Positions 16,584-26,085 of a DNA stretch of 64,000 nt are shown here, piece by piece; the first letter of the stretch is position 1, and each line of letters begins with the position of its first letter. The translations under genes were made by a program, and so were the position numbers. A model generated the notes under the pieces. The model made no database searches. It was not told where the DNA came from and worked only from the letters and a program-made list of their open reading frames with translations. This DNA is from Burkholderiales bacterium (GTDB lineage: Bacteria; Pseudomonadota; Gammaproteobacteria; Burkholderiales; Burkholderiaceae_E). Where the stretch lies: NCBI GenBank assembly GCA_026399835.1, contig JAPLQE010000043.1:1-64000 (forward strand), given 5' to 3'.

Positions 16584-18176
16584 GTGACCCGATCCCCGTT
16601 CGGATGGGTCGCGGGCGGCGTCGCCGTCTCGGTGGTCGCCCCGCTGGCCGCGCTGCTCTGGGTCGCGCTGCAGCCGACCGGCCCGGACGCGCTCGCGCAC
16701 CTGCTGTCCACGGTGCTGCCGCGCTACACGCTGACGTCGCTGCTGCTGGTCGCCCAGGTCGCCGCCTGTGTGACGCTGCTCGGCGTCGGTGCCGGATGGC
16801 TGGTCGCGGCCTACGAGTTCCCCGGCCGCCGGGCGCTCGAGATCGCGCTCATCCTGCCCCTCGCGATGCCGGCCTTCGTGCTCGCCTATGCGTACACCGA
16901 CTTCCTCGACACCAGCGGGCCGCTGCAGGGCTGGCTGCGCGAGACGACCGGATGGTCGATCGGCCAGTACTGGTTCCCGCCGGTGCGCTCGCTGCCCGGG
17001 GCCGCGCTCTTCCTGTCGCTGGCCCTCTATCCGTACGTCTACATGCTGGCCCGCAATGCGTTCGCCGAGCGCAGCGCGTCGCTCGCCGAGGCCGCCCGCT
17101 CGCTCGGACTGCCCGCGCCGCTGGTCTGGTGGCGGGTCACCTGGCCGGTCGCCCGGCCGGCGGTGGTCGCCGGCCTGACGCTGGTGACGATGGAGACGCT
17201 CGCCGACTTCGGCACCGTCAACTTCTTCGCGGTCGACACCTTCTCGGCCGGCATCTTCCGGGCATGGCAGGGCCTGGGCGACCGGGCCGCCGCCGCGCGG
17301 CTCGCGCTGGTGCTGCTCGCGGCGGTGCTGCTGCTGGTGTGGGTCGAACGCCGTCAGCGCGGGCGGATGGCGTTCCATTCGCGCGCAGCGCGGCCGGCAC
17401 GCGTTCGTCGGCTGCGCGGCGTGGCGGCATGGGGTGCGACGCTGCTGTGCCTGCTGCCGGTGCTGGCCGGCTTCGTCCTGCCGGTGCTGCTGCTGCTGCG
17501 TGCGGCGGCCGGGCAGGGCGTCTGGCTCGACGCGCGCCTCGCTCAGTGGGCGGCCAACACCGCGCTGCTGTCGGGCCTCGCGGTCGCGGTGGTGGTGCCG
17601 CTCGCGCTCGCGCTGGCCTACGCGGTGAGGCTCGCCCAGACGCGCTGGATGGCTGCGTTCGCGACCGTTGCGGGCGCCGGCTACGCGGTCCCCGGGATCG
17701 TGCTCGGCGTCGGCCTGCTCGCGGTGGTCGGGGCGGTGGACCGTGCATGGGCCTGGGGCGCCGGTACCGGCCTGCTGCTCGGCGGCACCGCGGTGGCGGT
17801 CGTCTATGCCTACTCTGTGCGCTTCTTCGCCGTCGCGCAGCACGGCCTCGAGGCATCGCTCAAGCGGATCAGCCCGTCGATGGATGCGAGCGCGCGCACG
17901 CTCGGCGCCGGCCAGTTCGAGATGCTGCGTCGCGTGCACTGGCCGCTGCTGCGTCCGAGCATCGCCACCGCGGCGCTGCTGGTGTTCGTCGACTGTCTCA
18001 AGGAGCTGCCCGCGACGCTGGTGCTGCGGCCGTTCAACTTCGACACCTTGGCGGTGGTGGCCTACAACTTTGCCGCCGACGAGCGGCTCGCCGAGGCGGC
18101 GCTGCCATCGCTGGCGATCGTGCTGGTGGGACTGCTGCCGGTGGTCGTGCTGGCTCGCAGCTTCCGACGTCTTTGA
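16584..18176 (+). CDS. fbpB: Iron(III)-type ABC transporter permease with two fused transport domains
   Basis: A 530-residue membrane protein with about 12 predicted helices: two tandem BPD_transp_1 domains, as in FbpB/SfuB. EAA loops are visible near SASLAEAARSLGLPAPLVWW and SMDASARTLGAGQFEMLRRV. Motifs such as VTMETLADFGTVNFFAVDTF and VDCLKELPATLVLRPFNFDTLA are typical of the ferric-iron family. GTG 16584 gives a family-like N-terminus (TRSPFGWVAGGVAVS). An ATG at 16497 would add 29 Arg/Pro-rich residues but leaves almost no leader after the TATAAT. Two short frames (16493-16549 and 16546-16587) overlap head to tail into the GTG, suggesting translational coupling. Confidence 0.85.
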   Translation: MTRSPFGWVAGGVAVSVVAPLAALLWVALQPTGPDALAHLLSTVLPRYTLTSLLLVAQVAACVTLLGVGAGWLVAAYEFPGRRALEIALILPLAMPAFVLAYAYTDFLDTSGPLQGWLRETTGWSIGQYWFPPVRSLPGAALFLSLALYPYVYMLARNAFAERSASLAEAARSLGLPAPLVWWRVTWPVARPAVVAGLTLVTMETLADFGTVNFFAVDTFSAGIFRAWQGLGDRAAAARLALVLLAAVLLLVWVERRQRGRMAFHSRAARPARVRRLRGVAAWGATLLCLLPVLAGFVLPVLLLLRAAAGQGVWLDARLAQWAANTALLSGLAVAVVVPLALALAYAVRLAQTRWMAAFATVAGAGYAVPGIVLGVGLLAVVGAVDRAWAWGAGTGLLLGGTAVAVVYAYSVRFFAVAQHGLEASLKRISPSMDASARTLGAGQFEMLRRVHWPLLRPSIATAALLVFVDCLKELPATLVLRPFNFDTLAVVAYNFAADERLAEAALPSLAIVLVGLLPVVVLARSFRRL

Positions 18177-18216
18177 GACGCGCGTGCGGCCGGCCGCGGC
18201 ACAGGCCGGGCCCGCG

Positions 18217-18630
18217 TCAGCCCGCCGCCGCCCCGATCCCGAGCGCCTGCAGCGCGAGCGGCCACAGCACCGTCGCCCAGGTCGCACCGACCAGCAGCAG
18301 CGCGATGAGCACCGCCGCGCTGCCCAGGTCCTTGGCCTGCTTCGACAGCGCGTGCCGCTCGAGCCCCACCCGGTCGACGACCGCCTCGAGCGCCGAGTTC
18401 AGCAGCTCGACGATCAGCAACACGGCGAGCACACCGACCAGCGCGAGCTTCTCGAGCGCGCCCACGGGCACCCACAGCGCGATCGGCACCAGCACCGCAC
18501 ACAGCGCGAGTTCCTGCCGGAATGCCGCCTCGTCGCGCCAGGCGGCGCGCAGGCCGGCCAACGAGTTGCGGCCGGCTGCCGCGATGCGGGCGAATCCGCC
18601 ACGACTCTTGAAAGGGCTGTCCGAGGCCAA
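18217..18630 (-). CDS. dgkA: Diacylglycerol kinase, DgkA family
   Basis: A 137-residue integral membrane enzyme that phosphorylates diacylglycerol to phosphatidic acid, recycling lipid from membrane-derived oligosaccharide or lipid A modification. It has an amphipathic N-terminus and three membrane helices. The catalytic hallmark ELLNSALEAVVDRVG is present with the conserved Glu and Asn, as is the KQAKDLGSAAVLIAL segment after helix 2. The length is slightly above the usual 120-130 residues. It is convergent with fbpB. Confidence 0.93.
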   Translation of the reverse strand: MASDSPFKSRGGFARIAAAGRNSLAGLRAAWRDEAAFRQELALCAVLVPIALWVPVGALEKLALVGVLAVLLIVELLNSALEAVVDRVGLERHALSKQAKDLGSAAVLIALLLVGATWATVLWPLALQALGIGAAAG

Positions 18631-18718
18631 TGTCCATCCCGGGGGCAGGGCGCACCGCGTGCGTAGCCCAGGAGAATAGCGGAGAGCGCCCGCCCGTCGG
18701 TCGCGGGCAGGCTGCGGT

Positions 18719-18748
18719 TGGACAGCCCCGCTGCGGTGCTGCTATAGT
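18719..18748 (+). promoter_or_regulatory. Promoter of tRNA-Val
   Basis: TGGACA at 18719-18724 and TATAGT at 18743-18748 are separated by 18 bases, and the -10 ends 11 bases before the tRNA. This matches a sigma-70 stable RNA promoter. Confidence 0.6.
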
Positions 18749-18759
18749 CTTGGGCTCGC

Positions 18760-18836
18760 AGGCGCGTAGCTCAGTTGGTTAGAGCACCACCTTGACATGG
18801 TGGGGGTCGTTGGTTCGAATCCAATCGCGCCTACCA
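18760..18836 (+). tRNA. tRNA-Val (anticodon GAC)
   Basis: A 77-base gene with encoded CCA. The acceptor AGGCGCG pairs fully with CGCGCCT. The D-arm GCTC..GAGC, the anticodon stem CCACC/GGTGG with loop TTGACAT, and a T-arm with TTCGAAT are all intact. The anticodon GAC reads GUC and GUU valine codons. Confidence 0.97.
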
Positions 18837-18977
18837 CATTCCTGCTGGTAGGGCCGCCGACACTCCGACGGTTCGAACATCGGTTCAAGCCGCGATGCAA
18901 GCAGTCCGTTCCAGTGCCGTTCGAACTCCCCGGACCCGATAGGATCCGGGACAGTCCGCACGCGCATCAGCATCCCG

Positions 18978-19007
18978 AAAAGTGCGGCTCGTCCGCACTT
19001 TTTTTTT
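18978..19007 (+). terminator. Intrinsic terminator after tRNA-Val, before thrS
   Basis: AAGTGCGG (18980-18987) pairs with CCGCACTT (18993-19000) around CTCGT and is followed by a run of nine T. The A/T flanks extend the stem by two pairs. It ends tRNA-Val transcription and lies 45 bases before thrS, so it could also act as an attenuator in the thrS leader. Confidence 0.85.
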
Positions 19008-19052
19008 GCCCCCCGCAGCACGCCAGCAGCCCGCGACAGAGAGCACCCGATC

Positions 19053-20963
19053 GTGACCAAAATCAGCCTGCCCGACGGTTCGGTTCGTGAATTCCCGGCG
19101 CCGCCGACGGTCGCCGAAGTGGCCGCCTCGATCGGCCCCGGTCTCGCCAAGGCCGCGCTCGCCGGCCGCGTCGATGGCACGCTCGTCGATACCTCGTACC
19201 GCATCGAGCACGATGCGCGTCTCGCGATCGTCACCGACAAGGACCCCGACGGCCTCGAGGTGATCCGTCACTCGACGGCCCACCTGCTCGCTTATGCGGT
19301 GAAGGCGCTCCACCCCGACGCGCAGGTCACGATCGGGCCGGTGATCGACAACGGCTTCTACTACGACTTCTCGTACAAGCGTCCGTTCACGCCCGAGGAC
19401 CTCGCCGCCATCGAGGCCAAGATGGCCGAGCTCGCGAAGAAGGACGAGCCGGTCACGCGCGAGGTCTGGCAACGCGACGACGCGGTGAAGTTCTTCGAAT
19501 CGATCGGCGAGAAGTACAAGGCCGAGATCATCGCGTCGATCCCCGCGGACCAGCCGATCGGCCTGTACCGCGAGGGCGCGTTCGTCGACCTGTGCCGCGG
19601 CCCGCACGTGCCGTCGACCGGCAAGCTGAAGGTCTTCAAGCTCATGAAGCTGGCCGGGGCCTACTGGCGCGGCGACTCGAAGAACGAGATGCTGCAGCGG
19701 ATCTACGGCACCGCGTGGGCGAGGAAGGAAGACCAGGACGCGTACCTGCACATGCTGGAGGAGGCCGAGAAGCGCGACCACCGCAAGCTGGGCAAGCAGC
19801 TCGACCTGTTCCACCTGCAGGACGACGCCCCCGGCATGGTGTTCTGGCATCCGAAGGGCTGGGCGCTGTGGCAGCAGGTCGAGCAGTACATGCGCCGCGT
19901 CTACCAGGATCACGGCTACCAGGAGATCCGCTGCCCGCAGGTCCTCGACCGCTCGCTGTGGGAGAAGTCGGGTCACTGGGAGAACTACAAGGACCATATG
20001 TTCACCACGGCCTCCGAGAACCGCGACTACGCGGTCAAGCCGATGAACTGTCCGGGTCATGTCCAGGTCTTCAACAGCGACCTGCGCAGCTACCGCGACC
20101 TGCCGCTGCGCTACGGCGAGTTCGGTGCGTGCCACCGCAACGAGCCTTCCGGCGCGCTGCACGGCATCATGCGGGTGCGCGGCTTCGTGCAGGACGACGG
20201 CCACATCTTCTGCACCGAGGACCAGATCCTCGACGAGTGCATCGCCTACACCGCGCTCCTGCACGAGGTCTATCGCGACTTCGGCTTCACCGACATCCTC
20301 TACAAGGTGGCGACCCGGCCCGCCAAGCGCGTCGGCAGCGACGAGCTCTGGGACAAGGCCGAGTACGCGGTGATGGAGTCGCTGCGCCGTTCGGGCGTCG
20401 AGTTCACGATCGCCGAGGGCGACGGTGCGTTCTACGGACCCAAGATCGAGTACACGCTGCGCGACGCCCTCGGGCGCCATTGGCAGTGCGGCACGATGCA
20501 GGTCGATTTCTTCATGCCGCAGCGCCTCGGCGCCGAGTTCGTGGCAGAGGACAACGCGCGCCACCATCCGGTGATGCTGCACCGCGCGATCGTCGGCTCG
20601 CTCGAGCGCTTCATCGGGATCCTGATCGAGAACCACGCGGGGGCGTTCCCGCCTTGGCTGGCTCCGGTTCAGGCCGTGGTGCTGAGCATCACCGAAGGCC
20701 AGGCCGACTACGCGCGCGACGTTGCACAAGCGCTGAAAAAACAAGGGTTTAGGGTCCAGGCCGATTTGCGGAACGAAAAGATCGCGTATAAGATCCGGGA
20801 GCACAGCATGCAAAAGGTTCCCTATCTGCTCGTGGTGGGCGACAAGGAACGGCAGGCTGGGCAGGTCGCCGTACGTGCACGCGGAGGCGTCGATCTGGGC
20901 CCGATGGCCCCCGACGCATTCACCCGGCAGCTCGCCGACGACGTCTCCAACCGGAAGGCCTGA
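19053..20963 (+). CDS. thrS: Threonyl-tRNA synthetase
   Basis: A 636-residue class II aminoacyl-tRNA synthetase that charges tRNA-Thr. It begins with a TGS domain ([20 protein letters not shown]), then the editing domain with the H-x-x-x-H zinc motif ([12 protein letters not shown]). The catalytic core has the zinc-binding Cys and motif 2 region ([28 protein letters not shown]) and motif 3 near [13 protein letters not shown]. The anticodon-binding domain closes the chain. The start is GTG at 19053. The last 240 bases include an AT-rich island that probably carries an infC promoter. It is first of the thrS-infC-rpmI-rplT-pheST-ihfA cluster. Confidence 0.98.
   Translation: MTKISLPDGSVREFPAPPTVAEVAASIGPGLAKAALAGRVDGTLVDTSYRIEHDARLAIVTDKDPDGLEVIRHSTAHLLAYAVKALHPDAQVTIGPVIDNGFYYDFSYKRPFTPEDLAAIEAKMAELAKKDEPVTREVWQRDDAVKFFESIGEKYKAEIIASIPADQPIGLYREGAFVDLCRGPHVPSTGKLKVFKLMKLAGAYWRGDSKNEMLQRIYGTAWARKEDQDAYLHMLEEAEKRDHRKLGKQLDLFHLQDDAPGMVFWHPKGWALWQQVEQYMRRVYQDHGYQEIRCPQVLDRSLWEKSGHWENYKDHMFTTASENRDYAVKPMNCPGHVQVFNSDLRSYRDLPLRYGEFGACHRNEPSGALHGIMRVRGFVQDDGHIFCTEDQILDECIAYTALLHEVYRDFGFTDILYKVATRPAKRVGSDELWDKAEYAVMESLRRSGVEFTIAEGDGAFYGPKIEYTLRDALGRHWQCGTMQVDFFMPQRLGAEFVAEDNARHHPVMLHRAIVGSLERFIGILIENHAGAFPPWLAPVQAVVLSITEGQADYARDVAQALKKQGFRVQADLRNEKIAYKIREHSMQKVPYLLVVGDKERQAGQVAVRARGGVDLGPMAPDAFTRQLADDVSNRKA
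20765..20792 (+). promoter_or_regulatory. Candidate internal promoter in the 3' end of thrS for infC
   Basis: TTTGCG (20765-20770) and TATAAG (20787-20792) are spaced 16 bases inside a stretch (about 20,725-20,825) that is much AT-richer than the surrounding coding sequence, with AAA, TTT and ATA codons otherwise avoided here. In E. coli infC promoters also lie inside thrS. Confidence 0.45.
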
Positions 20964-21044
20964 TGCCGCCGAGGGACGTCGTTCGAGGGATGTCGGCATT
21001 CTGTCGTGCGTCCGGCGTTCGATTCCCCTGTTGGAGATGACAGC

Positions 21045-21578
21045 ATAGCTACTGCGAACGAGCGGGACCGAGGTCACCGCATCAACGGCGAGATCAACGT
21101 CCCCGAACTGCGCCTGATGGGCGTCGACAACCAGCCGCTGGGCATCGTGGCCACGCGGGACGCCATCCGGATGGCCGAAGAGGCCGAAGTCGACCTGGTC
21201 GAGATCGCCCCCACGGCGGTACCGCCGGTAGCCCGGCTGATGGACTACGGCAAGTTCAAGTACCAGGAACAGAAGCGCGCCGCCGAGGCCCGGGCCAAGC
21301 AGAAGATCATCCAGGTCAAGGAAGTGAAGTTCCGGCCGGGTACGGATGACAACGACTACAACGTCAAGCTGCGCAACCTGAACCGGTTCCTGGACGAGGG
21401 CGACAAGGCCAAGATCACGCTGCGTTTCCGGGGCCGCGAGATGGCCCACCAGGAATTCGGCGTGCGGCTCCTCGAGCGGATCCGCACCGACCTCGAAGGG
21501 GTCGGGCAGGTCGAGTCGATGCCGAAGCTGGAAGGGCGCCAGATGATCATGATCATCGCGCCGAAGAAGAAGAAGTAA
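21045..21578 (+). CDS. infC: Translation initiation factor IF-3, with a predicted ATA start codon
   Basis: A 177-residue IF-3, which binds the 30S subunit, prevents premature 50S joining and proofreads the start codon. The N-domain ([20 protein letters not shown]), helical linker ([18 protein letters not shown]) and C-domain ([19 protein letters not shown]) are all present. Family members begin close to I/M-A-T before the HRIN motif. Here ATAGCTACTGCG lies eight bases after TTGGAG and has no ATG, GTG or TTG in register. A GTG at 21006 would add 13 unrelated residues without a ribosome-binding site. E. coli infC uses AUU for autoregulation, so an AUA start fits the family. Confidence 0.9.
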   Translation: MATANERDRGHRINGEINVPELRLMGVDNQPLGIVATRDAIRMAEEAEVDLVEIAPTAVPPVARLMDYGKFKYQEQKRAAEARAKQKIIQVKEVKFRPGTDDNDYNVKLRNLNRFLDEGDKAKITLRFRGREMAHQEFGVRLLERIRTDLEGVGQVESMPKLEGRQMIMIIAPKKKK

Positions 21579-21617
21579 GCCGCTGATTCTTCTGATATAG
21601 TCGCGAGTTCCCCGGCG

Positions 21618-21636
21618 GGACGCACGGCGTGCGTCC
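21618..21636 (+). promoter_or_regulatory. Hairpin in the rpmI-rplT leader
   Basis: GGACGCAC (21618-21625) pairs with GTGCGTCC (21629-21636) around GGC in the 180-base gap between infC and rpmI. A TATAGT (21595-21600) just upstream could be a -10 box. L20 commonly represses rpmI translation by binding leader structures; such a role here is inferred. Confidence 0.4.
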
Positions 21637-21758
21637 GGTCGGCAGCTTCCAGGGGGGGCGCGTTGCACGAGCGGTCCCGAGGAAGCACCAGCCTCTCGGG
21701 TTCTCGAAGTGCCGGCGTCCGTCCGGCCACCTCGAAGAGGCGTCAGCTCGGAGCAGTC

Positions 21759-21956
21759 ATGCCCAAGATGAAGACGAAGAAGAGCGCCGCGAAGCGCTTC
21801 CGGGTCCGCGCAGGCGGCACCATCAAGCGGGGCCAGGCGTTCAAGCGCCACATCCTCACCAAGAAGACGACGAAGAACAAGCGTCACCTTCGCGGTTCCA
21901 CCCAGGTCCATGAGTCCGACGTCGTGAGCGTCCGGGCCATGATGCCGTACGCGTAA
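21759..21956 (+). CDS. rpmI: 50S ribosomal protein L35
   Basis: A 65-residue, strongly basic protein of the large subunit. [20 protein letters not shown] is the classic N-terminus, followed by [14 protein letters not shown] and the [13 protein letters not shown] segment. Start ATG 21759 was taken from the family N-terminus; the frame is open further upstream to 21663 without similarity. rplT follows after 12 bases. Confidence 0.98.
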   Translation: MPKMKTKKSAAKRFRVRAGGTIKRGQAFKRHILTKKTTKNKRHLRGSTQVHESDVVSVRAMMPYA

Positions 21957-21968
21957 GGGAGGGACGAC

Positions 21969-22328
21969 ATGCCCCGAGTCAAACGTGGTGTAACGGCCCG
22001 CGCCCGTCACAAGAAGATCCTCAAGCTGGCCAAGGGTTATCGCGGCCGCCGCAACAACGTCTACCGCATCGCCAAGCAGGCGGTGATGCGCGCCGGCCAG
22101 TACGCGTACCGTGACCGCCGTACCCGCAAGCGCGTCTTCCGCACGCTGTGGATCGCGCGTATCAACGCCGCGGCCCGCGAGCACGGCATCAACTACAGCC
22201 GCTTCATCGCCGGACTGAACAAGTCGGAGATCGGGCTCGACCGCAAGGTCCTGGCCGAACTCGCGGTGAACGACAAGCCGGCGTTCGCGGCGATCGTCGC
22301 CCGGGTGAAGGCCTCGATCGGCGCCTGA
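21969..22328 (+). CDS. rplT: 50S ribosomal protein L20
   Basis: A 119-residue RNA-binding protein needed for early assembly of the 50S subunit and, in many bacteria, a translational repressor of its own operon. [20 protein letters not shown] opens the flexible basic N-terminal extension; the globular domain includes [20 protein letters not shown] and [32 protein letters not shown] before the ATG is a good ribosome-binding site. Length is normal. Confidence 0.98.
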   Translation: MPRVKRGVTARARHKKILKLAKGYRGRRNNVYRIAKQAVMRAGQYAYRDRRTRKRVFRTLWIARINAAAREHGINYSRFIAGLNKSEIGLDRKVLAELAVNDKPAFAAIVARVKASIGA

Positions 22329-22423
22329 CGAGCCGTCGCGCACGGACCGCTGCACCGATGTCGGCGCACGGTCCGGGCGGACGGGTCGGAACGATGAAGC
22401 GCGGCGCCGCATGCGGTGTCGCG

Positions 22424-22453
22424 GACGACGGGGCCGGTGACGGCCCCGTTGTC
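22424..22453 (+). terminator. Strong hairpin between rplT and pheS
   Basis: A 12-bp stem (22424-22435 with 22442-22453, one G-T pair) with a six-base loop is followed by GTTT. It may terminate part of the infC-rplT transcript or act as a pheST attenuator. An upstream short frame from 22358 contains no Phe codons, so a classical phenylalanine leader peptide is not evident. Confidence 0.5.
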
Positions 22454-22530
22454 GTTTCAGTCGCGCCCGCAGGCTGACCCGCGGTGCGGCGACACCCGCA
22501 GGAAGCGTCCCTGGACGATTCGAGGACCCG

Positions 22531-23595
22531 ATGAGCGACAGCTTGATGAACGACAGCTTGATGAACGAGGACAGCGGCGGCGACACGCAGCGGCTCGTCG
22601 ACGAGGCCCGCGACCTGCTCGCGTCGGCGGGCGATGCCGCAGCACTGGCCAACGCGAAGGCGCGCTTCCTGGGCAAGGACGGCCTGCTCACGGCGCGGAT
22701 GAAGTCCCTCGGCAAGCTCTCGCCCGAGGCGCGCGGCCCGGTCGGCAAGCGTCTCAACGAGGCCAAGCAGGCGATCGAGGCGCTGGTCAATGCGCGCCAG
22801 CAGTCGATCGACCAGGCGGCACTCGATGCGCGGCTGTCGCAGGAGGCGATCGACGTCACGCTGCCCGGGCGCGGCGCCGGCCGCGGCGGGCTGCATCCGG
22901 TGACGCTGACCATCGAGCGCGTCGAGGCGATCTTCCGCTCGATCGGCTTCGACGTCGCCGACGGCCCGGAGATCGAGGAGGACTTCTTCAACTTCACCGC
23001 GCTCAACACGCCGGAGAACCATCCGGCGCGCTCGATGCACGACACCTTCTACGTCGACGGCCGGGACGAGCGCGGCCGCGGCCTGCTGCTGCGCACGCAC
23101 ACCAGCCCGATGCAGGTGCGCTATGCGCGGATGCACGCGCCGCCCATCAAGGTGATCGCGCCCGGCAAGACCTATCGGGTCGATTCCGACGCCACGCACT
23201 CGCCGATGTTCCACCAGGTCGAGGGCATGTGGATCGAGGAGGACATCTCCTTCGCCGACCTCAAGAACGTCTACACCGAATTCCTGCGGCGCTTCTTCGA
23301 GCGCGACGATCTCGACGTGCGCTTCCGCCCGTCTTACTTTCCGTTTACCGAGCCCTCGGCGGAGATCGACATGCGCTTCGCCGACGGGCCGCTGGCCGGG
23401 CGCTGGCTCGAGGTGTCGGGCTCGGGGCAGGTGCATCCGAACGTCGTGCGCAACATCGGGCTGGACCCGGAGCGCTACATCGGATTCGCGTTCGGCTCGG
23501 GCATCGAGCGGCTCGCGATGCTGCGCTACGGAGTCGGGGACCTGCGGATGTTCTACGAGAACGACCTGCGTTTCCTCGGCCAGTTCGACCGCTGA
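22531..23595 (+). CDS. pheS: Phenylalanyl-tRNA synthetase alpha subunit
   Basis: A 354-residue catalytic subunit of the alpha2-beta2 synthetase. The N-terminal coiled coil (about 15-100) binds tRNA. The catalytic part has motif 1 near [19 protein letters not shown], motif 2 ([19 protein letters not shown], after [13 protein letters not shown]) and motif 3 ([17 protein letters not shown]). The N-terminus [13 protein letters not shown] results from a perfect tandem duplication of the 15-base unit GACAGCTTGATGAAC, so there are three in-frame ATGs near the start. pheT follows after 28 bases. Confidence 0.98.
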   Translation: MSDSLMNDSLMNEDSGGDTQRLVDEARDLLASAGDAAALANAKARFLGKDGLLTARMKSLGKLSPEARGPVGKRLNEAKQAIEALVNARQQSIDQAALDARLSQEAIDVTLPGRGAGRGGLHPVTLTIERVEAIFRSIGFDVADGPEIEEDFFNFTALNTPENHPARSMHDTFYVDGRDERGRGLLLRTHTSPMQVRYARMHAPPIKVIAPGKTYRVDSDATHSPMFHQVEGMWIEEDISFADLKNVYTEFLRRFFERDDLDVRFRPSYFPFTEPSAEIDMRFADGPLAGRWLEVSGSGQVHPNVVRNIGLDPERYIGFAFGSGIERLAMLRYGVGDLRMFYENDLRFLGQFDR

Positions 23596-23623
23596 AGCGC
23601 ACGACAAGAAGAAGAGGGCGTCG

Positions 23624-26074
23624 ATGAAATTCTCCGAACGGTGGCTGCGCGCCTACGCGAACCCCGAGCTGTCCAGCGAGGCGCTGGCCCATGCGTTGAC
23701 GATGGCCGGCCTCGAGGTCGAGGAGCGGGCGCCCGCGGCGCCGCCCTTCGCGGGCGTGGTGGTCGGCAAGGTGCTCGAGGTGACGCGCCATCCGAACGCC
23801 GACAAGCTCAACGTCTGCAGCGTCGACGTCGGTGCGGCCGAGCCGCAGCAGATCGTCTGCGGCGCGCCGAACGTCGTCGCAGGGATGAAGGCGCCGTGCG
23901 CGCTGCCCGGCGCCGAGCTGCCCGGCGGCATGAAGATCGGCATCGCGAAGATGCGCGGCGTCGAGAGCCGCGGAATGCTGTGCTCGGCGCGCGAGCTCGG
24001 GCTGTCCGAGGACCACGGCGGTCTGCTGTCCCTGTCCGACGAGCTGGCGGTGGGCACCTCGCTGCGCGATGCGCTGTCGCTCGACGATCAGCTGTGGCTG
24101 CTCAAGCTCACGCCGAACCTCGCGCACTGCATGTCGGTGACCGGCATCGCGCGCGAGGTCGCTGCGATCACCGGCGCGCCCCTGGTGCTGCCGTCGTTCG
24201 AGCCGGTCGAGCCGACGATCGAGGACACGCTGGCGGTGAGCGTCGAGGCCCCCGAGCTGTGCGGACGGTTCAGCGGCCGGGTGATCCGCGGTGTCGATGC
24301 GCGCGCGCCGACGCCCGCATGGATGCGCGAGCGCCTGGAGCGCTCGGGCCAGCGCTCGATCTCCGCGCTGGTCGACATCTCGAACTACGTGATGCTCGAG
24401 ATCGGCCGGCCGACTCACGTCTTCGATCTCGCGAAGATCGACGGCGGGCTGCAGGTCCGCTGGGGCCGGCCGGGCGAGCGGCTCGAACTGCTCAACGGCC
24501 AGACCGTCGAGCTCGGACCCGACGAGCACGGTCTGCCGGTCGGCGTGATCGCCGACGCGAGCCGCGTCGAGAGCCTCGCCGGCATCATGGGCGGCGAGGC
24601 CACGGCAGTGTCCCTGGACACCACCGACATCTATGTCGAGGCGGCCTTCTGGTGGCCGGCCTCGGTCGCCGGGCGCGCGCGCCGGTACAACTTCTCGACC
24701 GACGCCGCGCAGCGCTTCGAGCGCGGTGTCGACGCGGCGAGTACCGTCGACGACCTCGAGTACCTGACGCGCCTGATCGTCGATGTCTGCGGCGGCCGCG
24801 CCGGCCCGCTGGACGACACGATCACCTCGCTGCCCGGTCGCCCGCCGGTCTCGCTGCGCGTGGCCCGCGCCCGCAAGGTCATCGGTGCCGACATCGGGCT
24901 GGCCGACTGCACCGCGGCCTTCGAGCGGCTGGCGCTGCCGTACGAGGTCTCGCCCGGCGCAGCTGCCGATGGCTCGGACGCGGTGGTGATCGTGACCCCG
25001 CCGTCGCGCCGCTTCGACCTCGAGATCGAGGAGGACCTGATCGAGGAGGTCGTCCGGATCTGGGGCTTCGAGCGGCTGCCGGTTCGCCCGCCGAGGGCGA
25101 GTGCCTCGATGCGCGCGGTGCCCGAGGATCGCCGCTCGGCCACGCTGCTCAAGCGCTGCTGGGCGGACCGCGACTGGCAGGAGGTGGTGAACTTCGCATT
25201 CGTCTCGGACCGCATGGAGACGATGCTCGAGACGGGGAGCGCGCCGATCGCGCTGCTCAACCCGATCGCCGAGACGATGAACGTCATGCGCACGACGCTG
25301 TGGGGCGGGCTGCTCGGCAACCTGCGCCACAACCTGAACCGCAAGGCGGCGCGCGTCCGGCTCTTCGAGGTGGGGCGGGTGTTCCTGCGCGATGCCGCGG
25401 CTGTGGGCGGCCCGCTGTCGGTACCGGGCATCGATCAGCCCTGGCGCATCGCCGGCGTGGCCTGGGGGCCCGCGCTCGACGAGCAATGGGGGGCGAAGAC
25501 CCGTGCGGTCGATTTCTTCGATGTGAAGGCGGACCTCGAGGCGATCGCCGGCGCCGGCACGCTGCGCTGCGAGCCCGTCGCCCATCCCGCGCTGCATCCC
25601 GGTCAGTCGGCGCGCCTCGTCGATGCCGCAGGGCAGTCCGTCGGCTGGCTCGGCGCGCTGCACCCCCGGCTGGTGCAGCCGCTCGACCTGCCCGGGCAGG
25701 CGCCGATCCTCTTCGAGCTGGCGCTCGAGCCGATGCTGCATCGGACGGTGCCCGCCTACCGCGAGTTCTCCCGCTTCCCGCCGGCCATCCGAGACCTCGC
25801 CTTCGTGCTGCCGGAGGCGGTGACGGTGTCCGCGGTGCTCGCCGACATCGCCGCGCTGCGCCGCGCCGAGCCCCTTCTAGAACCGTTGCAGGACGTGAGG
25901 CTGTTTGACGAATATCGCGGTAAGGGATTGGAAAATAAGGAGAAAAGCCTTGCCTTCCGGTTCTGGATGCAAGATACTCATCGCACCCTCGAGGATGCCG
26001 AGGTGGATTCGGCGATGAGGGCGATCACGGTCCGGCTGGGTGAGACACGCGGAGCCCGCCTCAGGTCGTCCTGA
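23624..26074 (+). CDS. pheT: Phenylalanyl-tRNA synthetase beta subunit
   Basis: An 816-residue structural and editing subunit. It begins with the EMAP/tRNA-binding-like domain ([20 protein letters not shown]), then the B3/B4 editing domain ([37 protein letters not shown]), the B5 domain and a C-terminal ferredoxin-fold anticodon-binding domain ([20 protein letters not shown]). All domains are intact. GAAGAAGAGGGCGTCG precedes the ATG. Near its 3' end lies an AT-rich island (25,900-25,990) that may hold the ihfA promoter. Confidence 0.98.
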   Translation: MKFSERWLRAYANPELSSEALAHALTMAGLEVEERAPAAPPFAGVVVGKVLEVTRHPNADKLNVCSVDVGAAEPQQIVCGAPNVVAGMKAPCALPGAELPGGMKIGIAKMRGVESRGMLCSARELGLSEDHGGLLSLSDELAVGTSLRDALSLDDQLWLLKLTPNLAHCMSVTGIAREVAAITGAPLVLPSFEPVEPTIEDTLAVSVEAPELCGRFSGRVIRGVDARAPTPAWMRERLERSGQRSISALVDISNYVMLEIGRPTHVFDLAKIDGGLQVRWGRPGERLELLNGQTVELGPDEHGLPVGVIADASRVESLAGIMGGEATAVSLDTTDIYVEAAFWWPASVAGRARRYNFSTDAAQRFERGVDAASTVDDLEYLTRLIVDVCGGRAGPLDDTITSLPGRPPVSLRVARARKVIGADIGLADCTAAFERLALPYEVSPGAAADGSDAVVIVTPPSRRFDLEIEEDLIEEVVRIWGFERLPVRPPRASASMRAVPEDRRSATLLKRCWADRDWQEVVNFAFVSDRMETMLETGSAPIALLNPIAETMNVMRTTLWGGLLGNLRHNLNRKAARVRLFEVGRVFLRDAAAVGGPLSVPGIDQPWRIAGVAWGPALDEQWGAKTRAVDFFDVKADLEAIAGAGTLRCEPVAHPALHPGQSARLVDAAGQSVGWLGALHPRLVQPLDLPGQAPILFELALEPMLHRTVPAYREFSRFPPAIRDLAFVLPEAVTVSAVLADIAALRRAEPLLEPLQDVRLFDEYRGKGLENKEKSLAFRFWMQDTHRTLEDAEVDSAMRAITVRLGETRGARLRSS
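25900..25990 (+). promoter_or_regulatory. AT-rich island in the 3' end of pheT, candidate ihfA promoter region
   Basis: The codons here turn to AAA, AAT, TTG and ATA in an otherwise GC3-saturated gene. TTGACG (25905-25910) is a good -35-like hexamer; no -10 at ideal spacing is clear, the nearest AT-rich candidate being AAAATA at 25932. E. coli ihfA also has a promoter inside pheT. The island is seen; promoter function is inferred. Confidence 0.35.
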
Positions 26075-26085
26075 AGTACCCAACG

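Noticed and set aside
16485..18287. A 600-codon minus-strand frame over fbpB.
   Set aside because: Composition dominated by Arg, Gln, His and Gly, antisense to a clear 12-helix permease; typical high-GC shadow.
18837..18978. A second tRNA-like sequence (GGTTCGAAC) after tRNA-Val.
   Set aside because: Only a T-loop-like match; no acceptor, D-arm or anticodon stem can be formed around it.
18885..23045. A 1,386-codon open frame on the minus strand opposite thrS, infC, rpmI, rplT and pheS.
   Set aside because: It lies antisense to five unmistakable translation genes and has the His/Arg/Asp-rich composition of a GC-skewed shadow frame, with no family similarity.
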